Source: Actibacterium sp. MT2.3-13A
Lineage (GTDB): Bacteria > Pseudomonadota > Alphaproteobacteria > Rhodobacterales > Rhodobacteraceae
Direction: 5' to 3'
DNA: 64,000 nucleotides
Assembly (NCBI RefSeq): GCF_018139985.1
Contig: NZ_JAGSOU010000001.1
Coordinates: 310,001-374,000, forward strand
A program made the position numbers and the translations under genes. The notes beneath the pieces are model-generated. The model was not told where the DNA came from. It saw only the letters and a program-made list of their open reading frames with translations, and searched no databases. Shown here one piece after another: positions 18,121 through 26,201 of this stretch. Position 1 is the first letter of the stretch. Each line of letters starts with the position of its first letter.

Positions 18121-18615
18121 TCAGGCGACGATCAGCCGGGCCCCGGGCGTGACGCGCCGCGCCACCCACAGCAGGTCGTCGCGGCTGAGCGCGATGCAGC
18201 CTTCGGTCGGGTGGCGCGGCTTGCGCCACTGATGCAGGAAGATGGCCGACCCGCGCCCCGGCTCGGCGCGGGGCCAGTTCCAGTCGGTGATCAGCACAAG
18301 ATCGTAGAGCGGATCGGGGCGGCGCAGGTTTTCGTGGCTGTAGGCGTGCGGCGCGCGGACCATCCGGTTGTAATCGGGATCGGTCACGTCGTCCGACCAC
18401 AGGTCGCGCGGGCCGATGGGACGGGCCCAGGCGGCGGGCCGGGCCAGGCGGTCGGGGCGGTAAAGCATCGCCACGATCCGGTGCGTGCCCCGCGGCGTGG
18501 CGCCGTCGCCTTCGCGTTTGTTCGCGCTGATCCCGCCGCGCCCGGTCGCGCAGGGCAGGTTCCGGCCGAGAAAGCGCAGGCCCAGGGGCGTCAGCACCAG
18601 GTCGGCGGGGGTCAC
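18121..18615 (-). CDS. L,D-transpeptidase family protein (YkuD domain)
   Basis: A 164-residue YkuD-fold protein with the catalytic motif HQWRKPRHPTEGCIAL, giving His128 and nucleophile Cys140. These enzymes cross-link peptidoglycan or attach proteins to it. No signal peptide is visible, a feature of a subfamily in Proteobacteria related to YafK/ErfK that is often annotated simply as L,D-transpeptidase. The start is a GTG that overlaps the ribA stop (GTGA), suggesting translational coupling with riboflavin biosynthesis. The target is uncertain. Confidence 0.9.
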   Translation of the reverse strand: MTPADLVLTPLGLRFLGRNLPCATGRGGISANKREGDGATPRGTHRIVAMLYRPDRLARPAAWARPIGPRDLWSDDVTDPDYNRMVRAPHAYSHENLRRPDPLYDLVLITDWNWPRAEPGRGSAIFLHQWRKPRHPTEGCIALSRDDLLWVARRVTPGARLIVA

Positions 18616-19703
18616 AGCAGGTGTCCCGATTTGCGCGCCTTGGTGGCGAGGTAATGGGCGTTGTGCCGGCTGTGCCCGACCTTCAGGGGCACGCGCTCGG
18701 TGACGGTGATGCCGTGTTCCTCCATCCGCGCCACCTTGGCGGGGTTGTTGGTCATCAGCCGCACCGCGGAAAATCCCATCTCGCGCAGGATCTCGGCGCC
18801 GATGCGGAAGTCGCGCTCGTCATCCTCGAAGCCCAGGCGGTGGTTGGCCTCCACCGTGTCGAAGCCCTGATCCTGCAGCGAATAGGCGCGCATCTTGTTG
18901 GCCAGCCCGATGCCGCGCCCCTCCTGGTTGAGATAGAGCAGGACGCCCGTTCCTTCGGCCCCCATCTGGGCCAGCGCCGCGCGCAGCTGCGGGCCGCAGT
19001 CGCATTTCAGCGACCCCAGAACGTCGCCGGTGAAACAGGCCGAATGCAGCCGTGCCAGCACCGGCTTGTCGCGCGGCGGGTTGCCGATCTCGATCGCGTA
19101 ATGTTCTTCGGCGCCGTCCTCGGGGCGGAAGATGTGCAGCCGGCCGGCCTCGGCGGCCTCCATCGGCAGGCGGGCGTCGGCCACCGGGAACAGCGGGCTG
19201 GTCTCGTCCAGAACCGCGTGGGCGGCCCGGGCGTCGAGACAGGTCAGGCCGTAGCGGGCGGCCAGCGCCGCGCCGTCCGCGACCGCCAGCAGCAGGGCGG
19301 CGGGCAGCAGGCGCGCGGCCTTGGCGAAGGCGATGGCGGCGCGCGCCAGCGTCTCGTCGCCGCCGCGCAGCGTGTTGAACGGACCCTTCATCGGCACATT
19401 CAGGTCGTCGGCCGGATCGGCGACGGCCCGGATCCAGGCGCTGCCGACGTCGCCGGGCAGAACCACGCGGGCCACATGGGCGGAATAGGCGCGCGCCTTC
19501 AGCGTCTCGGCCCGGCGCGGCGTGATGGCGAGAACCGGGGTGCCGCCGAGGCCGCGGATATCAGCCAGCCGCTCGTCGCCCAGCGTCTCGGCCGCGGCCA
19601 CGAGGGCCGCGCCCTCCGCGCCCAGCAGGACGATGGGCACGCCCATGCGCAGGTCGGCCCGCGCGCGGGCCTGCAGCTCGACGATATTCGGAAGAAGGCT
19701 CAT
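18612..19703 (-). CDS. ribA: GTP cyclohydrolase II with a degenerate RibB-like N-terminal domain
   Basis: A 363-residue protein. The C-terminal ~190 residues are GTP cyclohydrolase II, which opens GTP to start riboflavin synthesis. Zinc Cys residues lie in CFTGDVLGSLKCDCGPQL, catalytic NQEGRGIGLANKMRAY follows, and TNNPAKVARMEEHGI is present. The N-terminal ~170 residues align in pattern with 3,4-dihydroxybutanone-phosphate synthase (VPIVLLGAEGAALVAAAE, ITPRRAETLKA), but the acidic metal-binding cluster of RibB is lost, so that half is probably inactive. The ATG at 19703 has AGGA six bases upstream; an upstream extension to 19847 shows no family similarity. It is divergent from cenR. Confidence 0.93.
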   Translation of the reverse strand: MSLLPNIVELQARARADLRMGVPIVLLGAEGAALVAAAETLGDERLADIRGLGGTPVLAITPRRAETLKARAYSAHVARVVLPGDVGSAWIRAVADPADDLNVPMKGPFNTLRGGDETLARAAIAFAKAARLLPAALLLAVADGAALAARYGLTCLDARAAHAVLDETSPLFPVADARLPMEAAEAGRLHIFRPEDGAEEHYAIEIGNPPRDKPVLARLHSACFTGDVLGSLKCDCGPQLRAALAQMGAEGTGVLLYLNQEGRGIGLANKMRAYSLQDQGFDTVEANHRLGFEDDERDFRIGAEILREMGFSAVRLMTNNPAKVARMEEHGITVTERVPLKVGHSRHNAHYLATKARKSGHLL

Positions 19704-19864
19704 GGCATCCTGTAACAATAAGGCCTGCCAGATGTAGGCCAGCCCGAAGGAAAATGAAACATTTCCCGGTTCTGCGACACGTCCGCGTGAAATCGGTCCG
19801 GCGCATCTTGTCCCGGAGGCGTGGCGCGAACAACTCTTGTCAGGCAAAAGGAACGGAGGGCCGC

Positions 19865-20551
19865 ATGGGCAACCTGAAGAAGATCCTGCTTGTCGATGAC
19901 GACGAGGACCTGCGCGAAGCGCTGAGCGAGCAGCTGGTCATGACCGAGGATTTCGACGTGTTCGAGGCCGGCTCCGGTTCGGAGGCGATGGAAAAGGCCA
20001 GGGCCGGGCTCTACGACCTGGTCATCCTCGACGTGGGCTTGCCCGACACCGACGGGCGCGAGCTGTGCCGGCTGATGCGCAAGCAGGGCGTGAAATGCCC
20101 GGTCCTGATGCTGACCGGGCATGACAGCGATTCCGACACCATCCTGGGTCTCGACGCCGGCGCAAACGATTATGTGACCAAGCCGTTCAAGTTCCCCGTC
20201 CTGCTGGCCCGCATCCGCGCCCAGCTGCGTCAGCACGAGCAGTCGGAGGACGCGGTGTTCCAGCTCGGGCCATATACCTTCAAGCCGGCGATGAAGCTGC
20301 TGATTGACGAGAACCAGCGCAAGATCCGCCTGACGGAGAAGGAAACCAACATCCTGAAATACCTTTACCGCGCGACCGAGGGCGTGGTGCCGCGCGACGT
20401 GCTGCTGCATGAGGTCTGGGGCTACAATGCGGGTGTCACCACCCATACGCTGGAGACCCATATCTACCGTCTGCGCCAGAAGATCGAGCCCGATCCCTCG
20501 AACGCGCGGCTGCTGGTCACCGAAAGCGGCGGCTACAGGCTGGTGGCGTGA
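19865..20551 (+). CDS. cenR: OmpR-family response regulator, CenR-like
   Basis: A 228-residue two-domain regulator. The receiver domain has acidic residues Asp11-13, phospho-acceptor Asp56 (ILDVGLPD) and Lys106 (VTKPF). The C-terminal winged helix contains RLTEKETNILKYLYRA and VTTHTLETHIYRLRQKIE. The sequence pattern is very close to CenR, the essential alphaproteobacterial regulator of cell-envelope integrity described in Caulobacter and Rhodobacter; no partner kinase gene is adjacent. The ATG follows GGAGGG. Other OmpR-type regulators are possible, but the ANDYVTKPFKFPVLLARIRAQ-type core favours CenR. Confidence 0.8.
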   Translation: MGNLKKILLVDDDEDLREALSEQLVMTEDFDVFEAGSGSEAMEKARAGLYDLVILDVGLPDTDGRELCRLMRKQGVKCPVLMLTGHDSDSDTILGLDAGANDYVTKPFKFPVLLARIRAQLRQHEQSEDAVFQLGPYTFKPAMKLLIDENQRKIRLTEKETNILKYLYRATEGVVPRDVLLHEVWGYNAGVTTHTLETHIYRLRQKIEPDPSNARLLVTESGGYRLVA

Positions 20552-20604
20552 CTTGCATTCCGCGGAATTTGAACCAGATCAAATGAGAACACCCGCGCGG
20601 CTGC

Positions 20605-20610
20605 TATTGT
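20605..20610 (+). promoter_or_regulatory. Probable -10 element of the small RNA
   Basis: TATTGT seven bases before the inferred RNA start at about 20616. No convincing -35 hexamer is visible at 16-18 bases, although TTGAAC lies further upstream at 20569. A 12-base palindrome at 20557-20568 sits just after the cenR stop. Confidence 0.35.
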
Positions 20611-20615
20611 AGCTC

Positions 20616-20691
20616 AGGTTCCCGCGCATGTCCGGGTTACGACATGCACCTCCCTGTTGGACTGGTCCGGGCCTCGTGCCCGGACCTTTTT
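20616..20691 (+). ncRNA. Candidate trans-acting small RNA, MmgR/suhB (alpha-r8)-like
   Basis: About 76 bases in the cenR-xthA gap. It contains a first hairpin GCATGTC/GACATGC (20636-20642 with 20650-20656), then a single-stranded ACCTCCCTGTTGGACT with an anti-Shine-Dalgarno-like CCTCCC, then a perfect 9-bp terminator hairpin (20664-20672 with 20678-20686) and TTTTT. This hairpin, CU-rich seed, terminator layout and the ~77-nt size match what I recall of the alphaproteobacterial alpha-r8/MmgR (Rfam suhB) sRNA family. The family name is from memory and unverified; the presence of an sRNA is better supported than its family. Confidence 0.68.
20664..20691 (+). terminator. Intrinsic terminator of the candidate sRNA
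   Basis: GC-rich 9-bp perfect stem, 5-base loop, then five T residues. Its distance from cenR (113 bases after the stop) and lack of an intervening ORF argue that it ends a small RNA rather than only cenR. Confidence 0.92.
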
Positions 20692-20785
20692 CTTGTCGGG
20701 CCGCCCCGCATCGGCATCGCAGCGGTTGAGCCGGCCGCGCAAGCGCCCTAGTTTGGCGCGAGTTTATCGAGGATCGAACCCGCCC

Positions 20786-21574
20786 ATGCCCTTCACCCTG
20801 GCCACCTGGAACATCAACTCCGTCCGCCTGCGCGAATCGCTGGTCTGCAAGCTGCTGCAGGAGGAGGCGCCCGACGTGCTGTGCCTGCAGGAGTGCAAGA
20901 GCCCGGTCGAAAAGATCCCGCTGGAGGCGTTCCGCGAGCTGGGCTACGGCCATGTCGTGGCGCGCGGGCAGAAGGGCTACAACGGCGTGGCCATCCTGTC
21001 GCGCCTGCCCCTGGAGGACGTGGGGGAATTCGATTTCGCCGGTCTCGGCCACGCCCGCCACGTCGCCGCGCGGCTGGAAAACGGCACGGTGATCCACAAT
21101 TTCTACGTCCCCGCGGGCGGCGACGTGCCCGACCGCGAGGTGAACGAGAAATTCGGACAGAAGCTCGACTATCTCAGCGACATGAGGGACTGGTTCCGTG
21201 ACAACCGGCCTGAGAAATCCATCCTCGTGGGCGACCTCAACATCGCCCCGCGCGAGGATGACGTCTGGGGCCACAAGCAGTTGCTGAAGGTGGTCAGCCA
21301 CACGCCGATCGAGGTGGAGCATCTGGGCGACGTGATGGCGGCGGGCGGCTGGGCCGACGTGACCCGCGCCGACATTCCCGAGGGGCGGCTCTACAGCTGG
21401 TGGAGCTACCGCGCCCGCGACTGGGATGCGGCGGACAAGGGACGGCGGCTGGATCACGTCTGGGCCTCGCCCGACATCGCCGCGGCCGCGCATGGCTCGC
21501 GCATCCTGCGGGCCGCGCGCGGCTGGGAGAAACCCAGCGATCACGCGCCGGTTTTCGCCACATTCGATCTGTGA
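20786..21574 (+). CDS. xthA: Exodeoxyribonuclease III
   Basis: A 262-residue ExoIII/AP-endonuclease. Family motifs are TWNINSVR at the N-terminus, CLQECK (metal Glu), GYNGVAILSR, LVGDLNIAP, and the C-terminal RLDHVWAS and PSDHAPVF, which carry the catalytic Asp and His. It removes 3'-blocking groups and cleaves abasic sites in base-excision repair. It follows the candidate sRNA and terminator, so it must start its own transcript or be read from a promoter in 20692-20785. Confidence 0.95.
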   Translation: MPFTLATWNINSVRLRESLVCKLLQEEAPDVLCLQECKSPVEKIPLEAFRELGYGHVVARGQKGYNGVAILSRLPLEDVGEFDFAGLGHARHVAARLENGTVIHNFYVPAGGDVPDREVNEKFGQKLDYLSDMRDWFRDNRPEKSILVGDLNIAPREDDVWGHKQLLKVVSHTPIEVEHLGDVMAAGGWADVTRADIPEGRLYSWWSYRARDWDAADKGRRLDHVWASPDIAAAAHGSRILRAARGWEKPSDHAPVFATFDL

Positions 21575-21582
21575 CTTCGCCC

Positions 21583-21611
21583 TTGGGTTTTCCGCGCGGG
21601 GCCCACATATA
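21583..21611 (+). promoter_or_regulatory. Possible sigma-70 promoter of the thioredoxin gene
   Basis: TTGGGT at 21583-21588, a 17-base spacer, then CATATA at 21606-21611, 31 bases before the ATG at 21643. The match to the consensus is moderate. Confidence 0.35.
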
Positions 21612-21642
21612 GGACGCAAACGACCTGACATAGGGGACGGAC

Positions 21643-22551
21643 ATGCTGGAATTCGGTGGACAAGGCGCAGCACCGGCTGCGGGCGATCTGATCAAGGACA
21701 TCTCGGAAGCGACCTTCATGGAAGACGTCGTCGAGGCCTCGAAAGAGGTGCCGGTGATCGTCGATTTCTGGGCGCCGTGGTGCGGGCCGTGCAAGGCGCT
21801 GGGCCCGGCGCTGGAAAAGGCTGTGACCGCGGCGCGCGGCAAGGTGCGCATGGTCAAGGTCAACGTCGACGAGAACCAGGCCATCGCGGCGCAGCTGCGC
21901 ATCCAGTCGATCCCGACGGTCTATGCCTTCTTCGAGGGCAAGCCGCTCGATGGGTTCCAGGGTGCGCTTCCGGAGAGTGAGATCAGGGCCTTCATCGACC
22001 GCGTGGCCGCGGCCGCCGGCGACGGCGGGCTGGCCGAGGCGATCGAGGCGGCCGAGGAGATGCTGGCCGAGGGCGCGGCGGCCGATGCCGCGCAGACTTT
22101 CGCCGCCATCCTCGGCGAGGAGCCCGAGAATGCCGCGGCCTTTGGCGGGCTGATCCGCGCCCACCTGGCCGCGGGCCAGGCCGAGCAGGCTGAGCAGCTG
22201 CTGGCCGCCGTCCCCGCCACCATTGCTGGCGCCGCCGAGATCGAGGCCGCCCGCGCCCAACTGGAACTGGCCAAGCAGGCCGCCGATGCCGGCCCCGTGA
22301 CCGAGCTGCGCGCCGCGGTCGAGGCTGATCCCGACAACCACCAGGCGCGGTTCGACCTGGCGCAGGCGCTTTACGCCAATCGCGACGCCGAGGGCGCGGT
22401 GAACGAGTTGCTGGAACTGTTCCGCCGCGACCGCGAATGGAACGGTGGCGCGGCCAAGGCCCAGCTCTTCACCATCTTCGACGCGCTCAAGCCGCAGGAT
22501 CCGGTGGTTCTGGCCGGCCGGCGCAAGCTGTCGTCGATGATCTTTGCCTGA
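21643..22551 (+). CDS. ybbN: Thioredoxin-TPR co-chaperone (YbbN/CnoX family)
   Basis: A 302-residue protein. An N-terminal thioredoxin fold carries the active-site WCGPCK motif near residue 47 and SIPTVYAFFEGK. It is followed by Ala-rich tetratricopeptide repeats from about residue 120 (EEPENAAAFGGLIRAHLAAGQAEQAEQLL) to the end. YbbN/CnoX proteins hold unfolded or oxidised clients and hand them to GroEL/DnaK. Unlike the E. coli protein (SxxC), this one keeps the full CGPC pair, so it may also reduce disulfides. It is followed after 18 bases by a Lon-substrate-domain gene. Confidence 0.9.
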   Translation: MLEFGGQGAAPAAGDLIKDISEATFMEDVVEASKEVPVIVDFWAPWCGPCKALGPALEKAVTAARGKVRMVKVNVDENQAIAAQLRIQSIPTVYAFFEGKPLDGFQGALPESEIRAFIDRVAAAAGDGGLAEAIEAAEEMLAEGAAADAAQTFAAILGEEPENAAAFGGLIRAHLAAGQAEQAEQLLAAVPATIAGAAEIEAARAQLELAKQAADAGPVTELRAAVEADPDNHQARFDLAQALYANRDAEGAVNELLELFRRDREWNGGAAKAQLFTIFDALKPQDPVVLAGRRKLSSMIFA

Positions 22552-22569
22552 TCGGCCGGGCGGGCTAGG

Positions 22570-23223
22570 TTGAAACGCATGTTCTCAGCCGCCGATCTGC
22601 CCGACACCATTCCTGTGTTTCCGCTACCCGGGGCGCTGTTGCTGCCCCGGGCGCGGCTGCCGCTGCATATTTTCGAGCCGCGATATCTGGCGATGCTGGA
22701 CGATGCGCTGAAGACGCCGCACCGCCTGATCGGGATGATCCAGCCGGTCGCGGCGCCGGCGGGCGCCGGGAAGGCGCTCCATGCCATCGGTTGCGCGGGG
22801 CGCGTCACCGCCTTTTCGGAGACCGAGGACGGACGCTACATGATCACCCTGACGGGGATCTCGCGCTACCGGATCCTGAACGAGGCCACCGGCTTCAGCC
22901 CCTATCGCAAGGCCGATGTCTCCTGGGGCGGGTTCGGGCGCGACCTGGGCGGGCCGGAATGCGATGCCGGTCTCGACCGCCGCACCTTCCTGCCGCTGTT
23001 GTCGCGCTATTTCGAGGCGATGGAGCTGTCCACCGACTGGGACAGCCTGAAAGAGGCCGAGGACGAGCTGCTGATCAACTCGCTCTCCATGCTCTGCCCC
23101 TTCGAGTCGGAGGAGCGGCAGGCCCTGCTGGAGGCGCCCTCGCTGGTGACGCGGCGCGAGACGCTGGTCACCCTATTGGAATTCGCCCTGCGTGGCGGCA
23201 ACAGTGAAGAGACGATGCAATGA
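22570..23223 (+). CDS. Lon protease N-terminal substrate-binding domain protein
   Basis: A 217-residue protein consisting only of the Lon substrate-binding (LON, PUA-like) domain. Hallmarks are [30 protein letters not shown] at the N-terminus and [27 protein letters not shown] in the middle. No ATPase or protease domain follows. The biochemical role is unknown. The stop overlaps the Trm112-like start (ATGA), so the thioredoxin, LON and Trm112 genes form one operon. Confidence 0.92.
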   Translation: MKRMFSAADLPDTIPVFPLPGALLLPRARLPLHIFEPRYLAMLDDALKTPHRLIGMIQPVAAPAGAGKALHAIGCAGRVTAFSETEDGRYMITLTGISRYRILNEATGFSPYRKADVSWGGFGRDLGGPECDAGLDRRTFLPLLSRYFEAMELSTDWDSLKEAEDELLINSLSMLCPFESEERQALLEAPSLVTRRETLVTLLEFALRGGNSEETMQ

Positions 23224-23423
23224 GTGACGACACCTCGCAGGAGCGCCGGGAAATCCCCCATGACCGCCGGATGCTGGAGGCGCTGGTCTGCCCGGTCACG
23301 CAAGGCGTGCTGACCTATGACGCGGAGCGTCAGGAGCTGATTTCGCAGGCCGCGCACCTGGCCTTCCCGATCCGCAACGGCATCCCGATCATGCTGATCG
23401 ACGAGGCGCGCAAGCTCGACTGA
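23220..23423 (+). CDS. Trm112 family protein
   Basis: A 67-residue Trm112/YcaR-like protein with [17 protein letters not shown] and an [20 protein letters not shown] ending, the family's core. Members can be small zinc-binding partners of methyltransferases; here only one Cys (CPVT) is present, so zinc binding is doubtful. The start overlaps the preceding gene by four bases. The partner is unknown. Confidence 0.9.
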   Translation: MSDDTSQERREIPHDRRMLEALVCPVTQGVLTYDAERQELISQAAHLAFPIRNGIPIMLIDEARKLD

Positions 23424-23429
23424 GCCGCC

Positions 23430-24656
23430 TCAGATCGGTCGTCCGGTCATCAGCCGGGGCAGATCGCCGCCCAGCCCCGCGGCCTCGCGGATGAAACGGC
23501 GGCGTAGGCCGGGCAGGGCGTTGACCACCCCCATGCCGACGTCTCGCGCCACGCGCAGCAGCGGGTTGTCGTTCGAGAACAGCTTGTTGAAGGCGTCGGT
23601 CGCGGCGGCCAGCGTGGCCGTGTCCCAGCGCCGCCAGCGCTGGTAACGTTCCAGCACGTCGATGGCGCCGATATCCTCGCCCCGGCGATGCGCCTCGACC
23701 ACCACCTGGGCCAGCGCGCCGACGTCGCGCAGCCCGAGGTTCAGCCCCTGCCCCGCGATCGGGTGCACGCCATGCGCGGCATCGCCCACCAGCGCCAGCC
23801 GCGGCGCGACGAAGGCATCGGCCAGCGTCAGGTTCAGCGGATAGCTGAACCGCGTGCCCTCAAGATGGATCTCGCCCAGGAAATCGCCGAATCGCGGGCG
23901 CAGCGCGGCCAGATACCCCTCGTCGTCCATCGCCTGGATGGCGGCGGCGGCCTCGTGCGTCTCGCTCCAGACGATGGAGCAGCGGTTGCCGGGCAGCGGC
24001 AGGATGGCCAGCGGCCCCGGCGGCATGAAGAACTGATGCGCGATGCCGTGATGCGGCTTTTCGTGGCCGATGGCGCAGACCAGCGCGGTCTGGCCGTAAT
24101 CCCAGCCGGTGCGCTTGATGCCCGCGCGCTCGGCCACGCCGCTCTTGCGCCCGTCGGCGCCCACCAGCAGCGCGCCGGTCAGCACCCGCCCCGAGGCCAG
24201 CGTCACCGTCGCCGCGCCCGGCTGCACCTCCTGCGCGACCACGGTTTCGCCCGATAGATGGGTGATGCGCGGCGTTTCCGCCATCGCCTGCAGCATGGCG
24301 TGGCGCAGGTAGCGGTCCTCGATCATGTAGCCCATCGGGCCTTCCTCGATCTCGGCGTGGTCGAATTCCAGGACGAAGGGCGAGGGGCCGGCGCCGGCAT
24401 GCCCGTCGCTGGCCTTGATGCCGAGGATCGGCTGCGCCCTGTCGGCCAGCGCCGGCCACAGTCCCAGCGCCTGCAGCAACCGCTGCGAGGCCAGCGCCAG
24501 CGCATAGGCGCGGCCGTCGAATTCCGCGTCGTCGCGGGTTTCCAGGGGCAGGGCGTCGATCACCGTCACGCTCAGCCCGTTCTGGGCCAGCGCCAGCGCC
24601 AGCGCGGGCCCGTTCAGCCCGCCGCCCACGATCAGCACGTCGGAATCATGTGTCAT
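23430..24656 (-). CDS. ubiH: UbiH/UbiF/VisC/COQ6-family FAD-dependent hydroxylase
   Basis: A 408-residue aromatic hydroxylase. It has the FAD loop GGGLNGPAL at residues 11-19, a DGR/DG motif (LVGADGRKSGVAERAG) and the second FAD motif GDAAHGVHPIAGQGLNLGLRDV near residue 290. These enzymes add hydroxyl groups to the ring during ubiquinone synthesis; which position is modified cannot be told from sequence, so the symbol is provisional. The start ATG at 24656 is preferred over one 36 bases upstream by alignment with the family's MxxDVLIVGGG start. It is convergent with the Trm112 gene. Confidence 0.85.
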   Translation of the reverse strand: MTHDSDVLIVGGGLNGPALALALAQNGLSVTVIDALPLETRDDAEFDGRAYALALASQRLLQALGLWPALADRAQPILGIKASDGHAGAGPSPFVLEFDHAEIEEGPMGYMIEDRYLRHAMLQAMAETPRITHLSGETVVAQEVQPGAATVTLASGRVLTGALLVGADGRKSGVAERAGIKRTGWDYGQTALVCAIGHEKPHHGIAHQFFMPPGPLAILPLPGNRCSIVWSETHEAAAAIQAMDDEGYLAALRPRFGDFLGEIHLEGTRFSYPLNLTLADAFVAPRLALVGDAAHGVHPIAGQGLNLGLRDVGALAQVVVEAHRRGEDIGAIDVLERYQRWRRWDTATLAAATDAFNKLFSNDNPLLRVARDVGMGVVNALPGLRRRFIREAAGLGGDLPRLMTGRPI

Positions 24657-24739
24657 GTTCCTCAATATGATCGCGCGGGCGGGATTGTCCATGTGCCGCG
24701 CTGCCGCTACCGTCGGCGCGAAGCGAACGGAGGGCGGCG

Positions 24740-26071
24740 ATGAGCACGGACTGGCTGAAGATGACGGCGGCGGAGCTGGGGCGCGGGATCGGCGCGGGAA
24801 AGATCGACCCTGTGATGCTATGCGAGGCCTATCTTGAGGCGATCGCCGCGCATGCCGAGGCCGGGCGCATCTATGCGCGCACCACGCCCCGGCGCGCCCG
24901 GGCCGAGGCCGCGGCGGCGGCGAAGCGCGCCCGGGCCGGGCACCGGCTGGGGCCGCTCGACGGCGTGCCGATCTCGTGGAAGGACCTGTTCGACACTGCG
25001 GGCGTCGCGACCGAGGCGGGCTCCGCGCTGCTGGAGGGACGCGTGCCCGACCGCGACGCCGAGGTGCTGCGCAACGCCACCGCCGCGGGGCTCGTGTGCC
25101 TGGGCAAGACGCATATGTCGGAACTCGCCTTTTCCGGCCTCGGCCTGAATCCGGTGACCGAAACCCCGCCCTGCATCAACGATGCGGGCGCGGTGCCGGG
25201 GGGATCGTCCTCGGGCGCTGCGGCCTCGGTCGCCTTCGGGCTGGCGGCCTGCGGGATCGGCTCGGACACCGGCGGCTCGGTCCGCATCCCCTCGGCCTGG
25301 AACGACCTCGTGGGGCTGAAGACCACGCCGGGGCGGGTGTCCTGCGCGGGCGTGGTGCCGTTGGCGGCGAAATTCGACACGGTGGGGCCGCTGTGCCGCT
25401 CGGTCGAGGATGCGGCGCTGATGCTGGCCGCGCTCGAGGGCGGCAAGCCGGCGGACCTGCGCGGTGCCAGCCTGAAGGGCAAGCGCCTGCTGGTGCTGCG
25501 CAAATATGCCCACGATGACGTGCGCGACGCCCCCCGCGCCGGGTTCGAGAGCGCCGTGCAGCGCCTGCAGGCCGCAGGCGCCGTGGTCGAACATGGCGAC
25601 CTGCCGGAGGTGGACGAGGCGATCGGCCTTTCCCCGGTCCTCTTTTCCACCGAGGCCTATGGCACCTGGCAGGACGTGATCGAGGCCGCGCCGGAGAAGA
25701 TGTTCCCGCAGATCCTCGAACGTTTCCGCTCGGGCGGGGCGTTCTCGGGCGCCGATTACGTCGCGGCCTGGCTGCGGCTGGACGCGCTGCGCGCCGCCTA
25801 TCTGGAAAAGACCGCCCCCTATGACGCGGTGATCGCGCCCACCGCCCCGATCCTGCCGCCGCAGGCGGACCGGCTGATGAGCGATCAGGACTATTACGTC
25901 ACCGAGAACCTGCTGGCGCTGCGCAACACCCGCATCGGCAACCTGATGGGTCTGGCGGGGCTGACGCTACCCACCGGGGTGCCCTCCTGCGGGATCATGT
26001 TCCTGACCCCGCCGATGAGCGAGGAACGCCTGCTCAGGCTGGGTGCTGCGGCCGAGGCGGCGCTGGCGTAA
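24740..26071 (+). CDS. Amidase signature family protein
   Basis: A 443-residue amidase. The Ser-cisSer-Lys triad is in place: Lys in VPISWKDLFDTAG near residue 78, and the GGSSSGAAASVAFGLAACGIGSDTGGSVRIP signature (split by context) containing both serines. The family hydrolyses varied amides or the Gln/Glu-tRNA amide donor; GatA itself is usually encoded with GatB/C, which are absent here, so a general amidase is preferred. A GGAGG RBS precedes the ATG. The substrate is unknown. Confidence 0.9.
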   Translation: MSTDWLKMTAAELGRGIGAGKIDPVMLCEAYLEAIAAHAEAGRIYARTTPRRARAEAAAAAKRARAGHRLGPLDGVPISWKDLFDTAGVATEAGSALLEGRVPDRDAEVLRNATAAGLVCLGKTHMSELAFSGLGLNPVTETPPCINDAGAVPGGSSSGAAASVAFGLAACGIGSDTGGSVRIPSAWNDLVGLKTTPGRVSCAGVVPLAAKFDTVGPLCRSVEDAALMLAALEGGKPADLRGASLKGKRLLVLRKYAHDDVRDAPRAGFESAVQRLQAAGAVVEHGDLPEVDEAIGLSPVLFSTEAYGTWQDVIEAAPEKMFPQILERFRSGGAFSGADYVAAWLRLDALRAAYLEKTAPYDAVIAPTAPILPPQADRLMSDQDYYVTENLLALRNTRIGNLMGLAGLTLPTGVPSCGIMFLTPPMSEERLLRLGAAAEAALA

Positions 26072-26201
26072 ATGCCACAATCGGGCGGGCCAAGGGCCGG
26101 GATTCGCGGCCTTTTTCTGGACCGTCCCGGAAACTGAGGCTATGGTGAGGGAAACGGGGCGCAATGACCCCGATCCCTGAGGCAGACATAGAACGGTCCC
26201 C

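Noticed and set aside
19704-19864. Possible FMN riboswitch before ribA
   Set aside because: The short ribA-cenR gap lacks the conserved RFN-element blocks.
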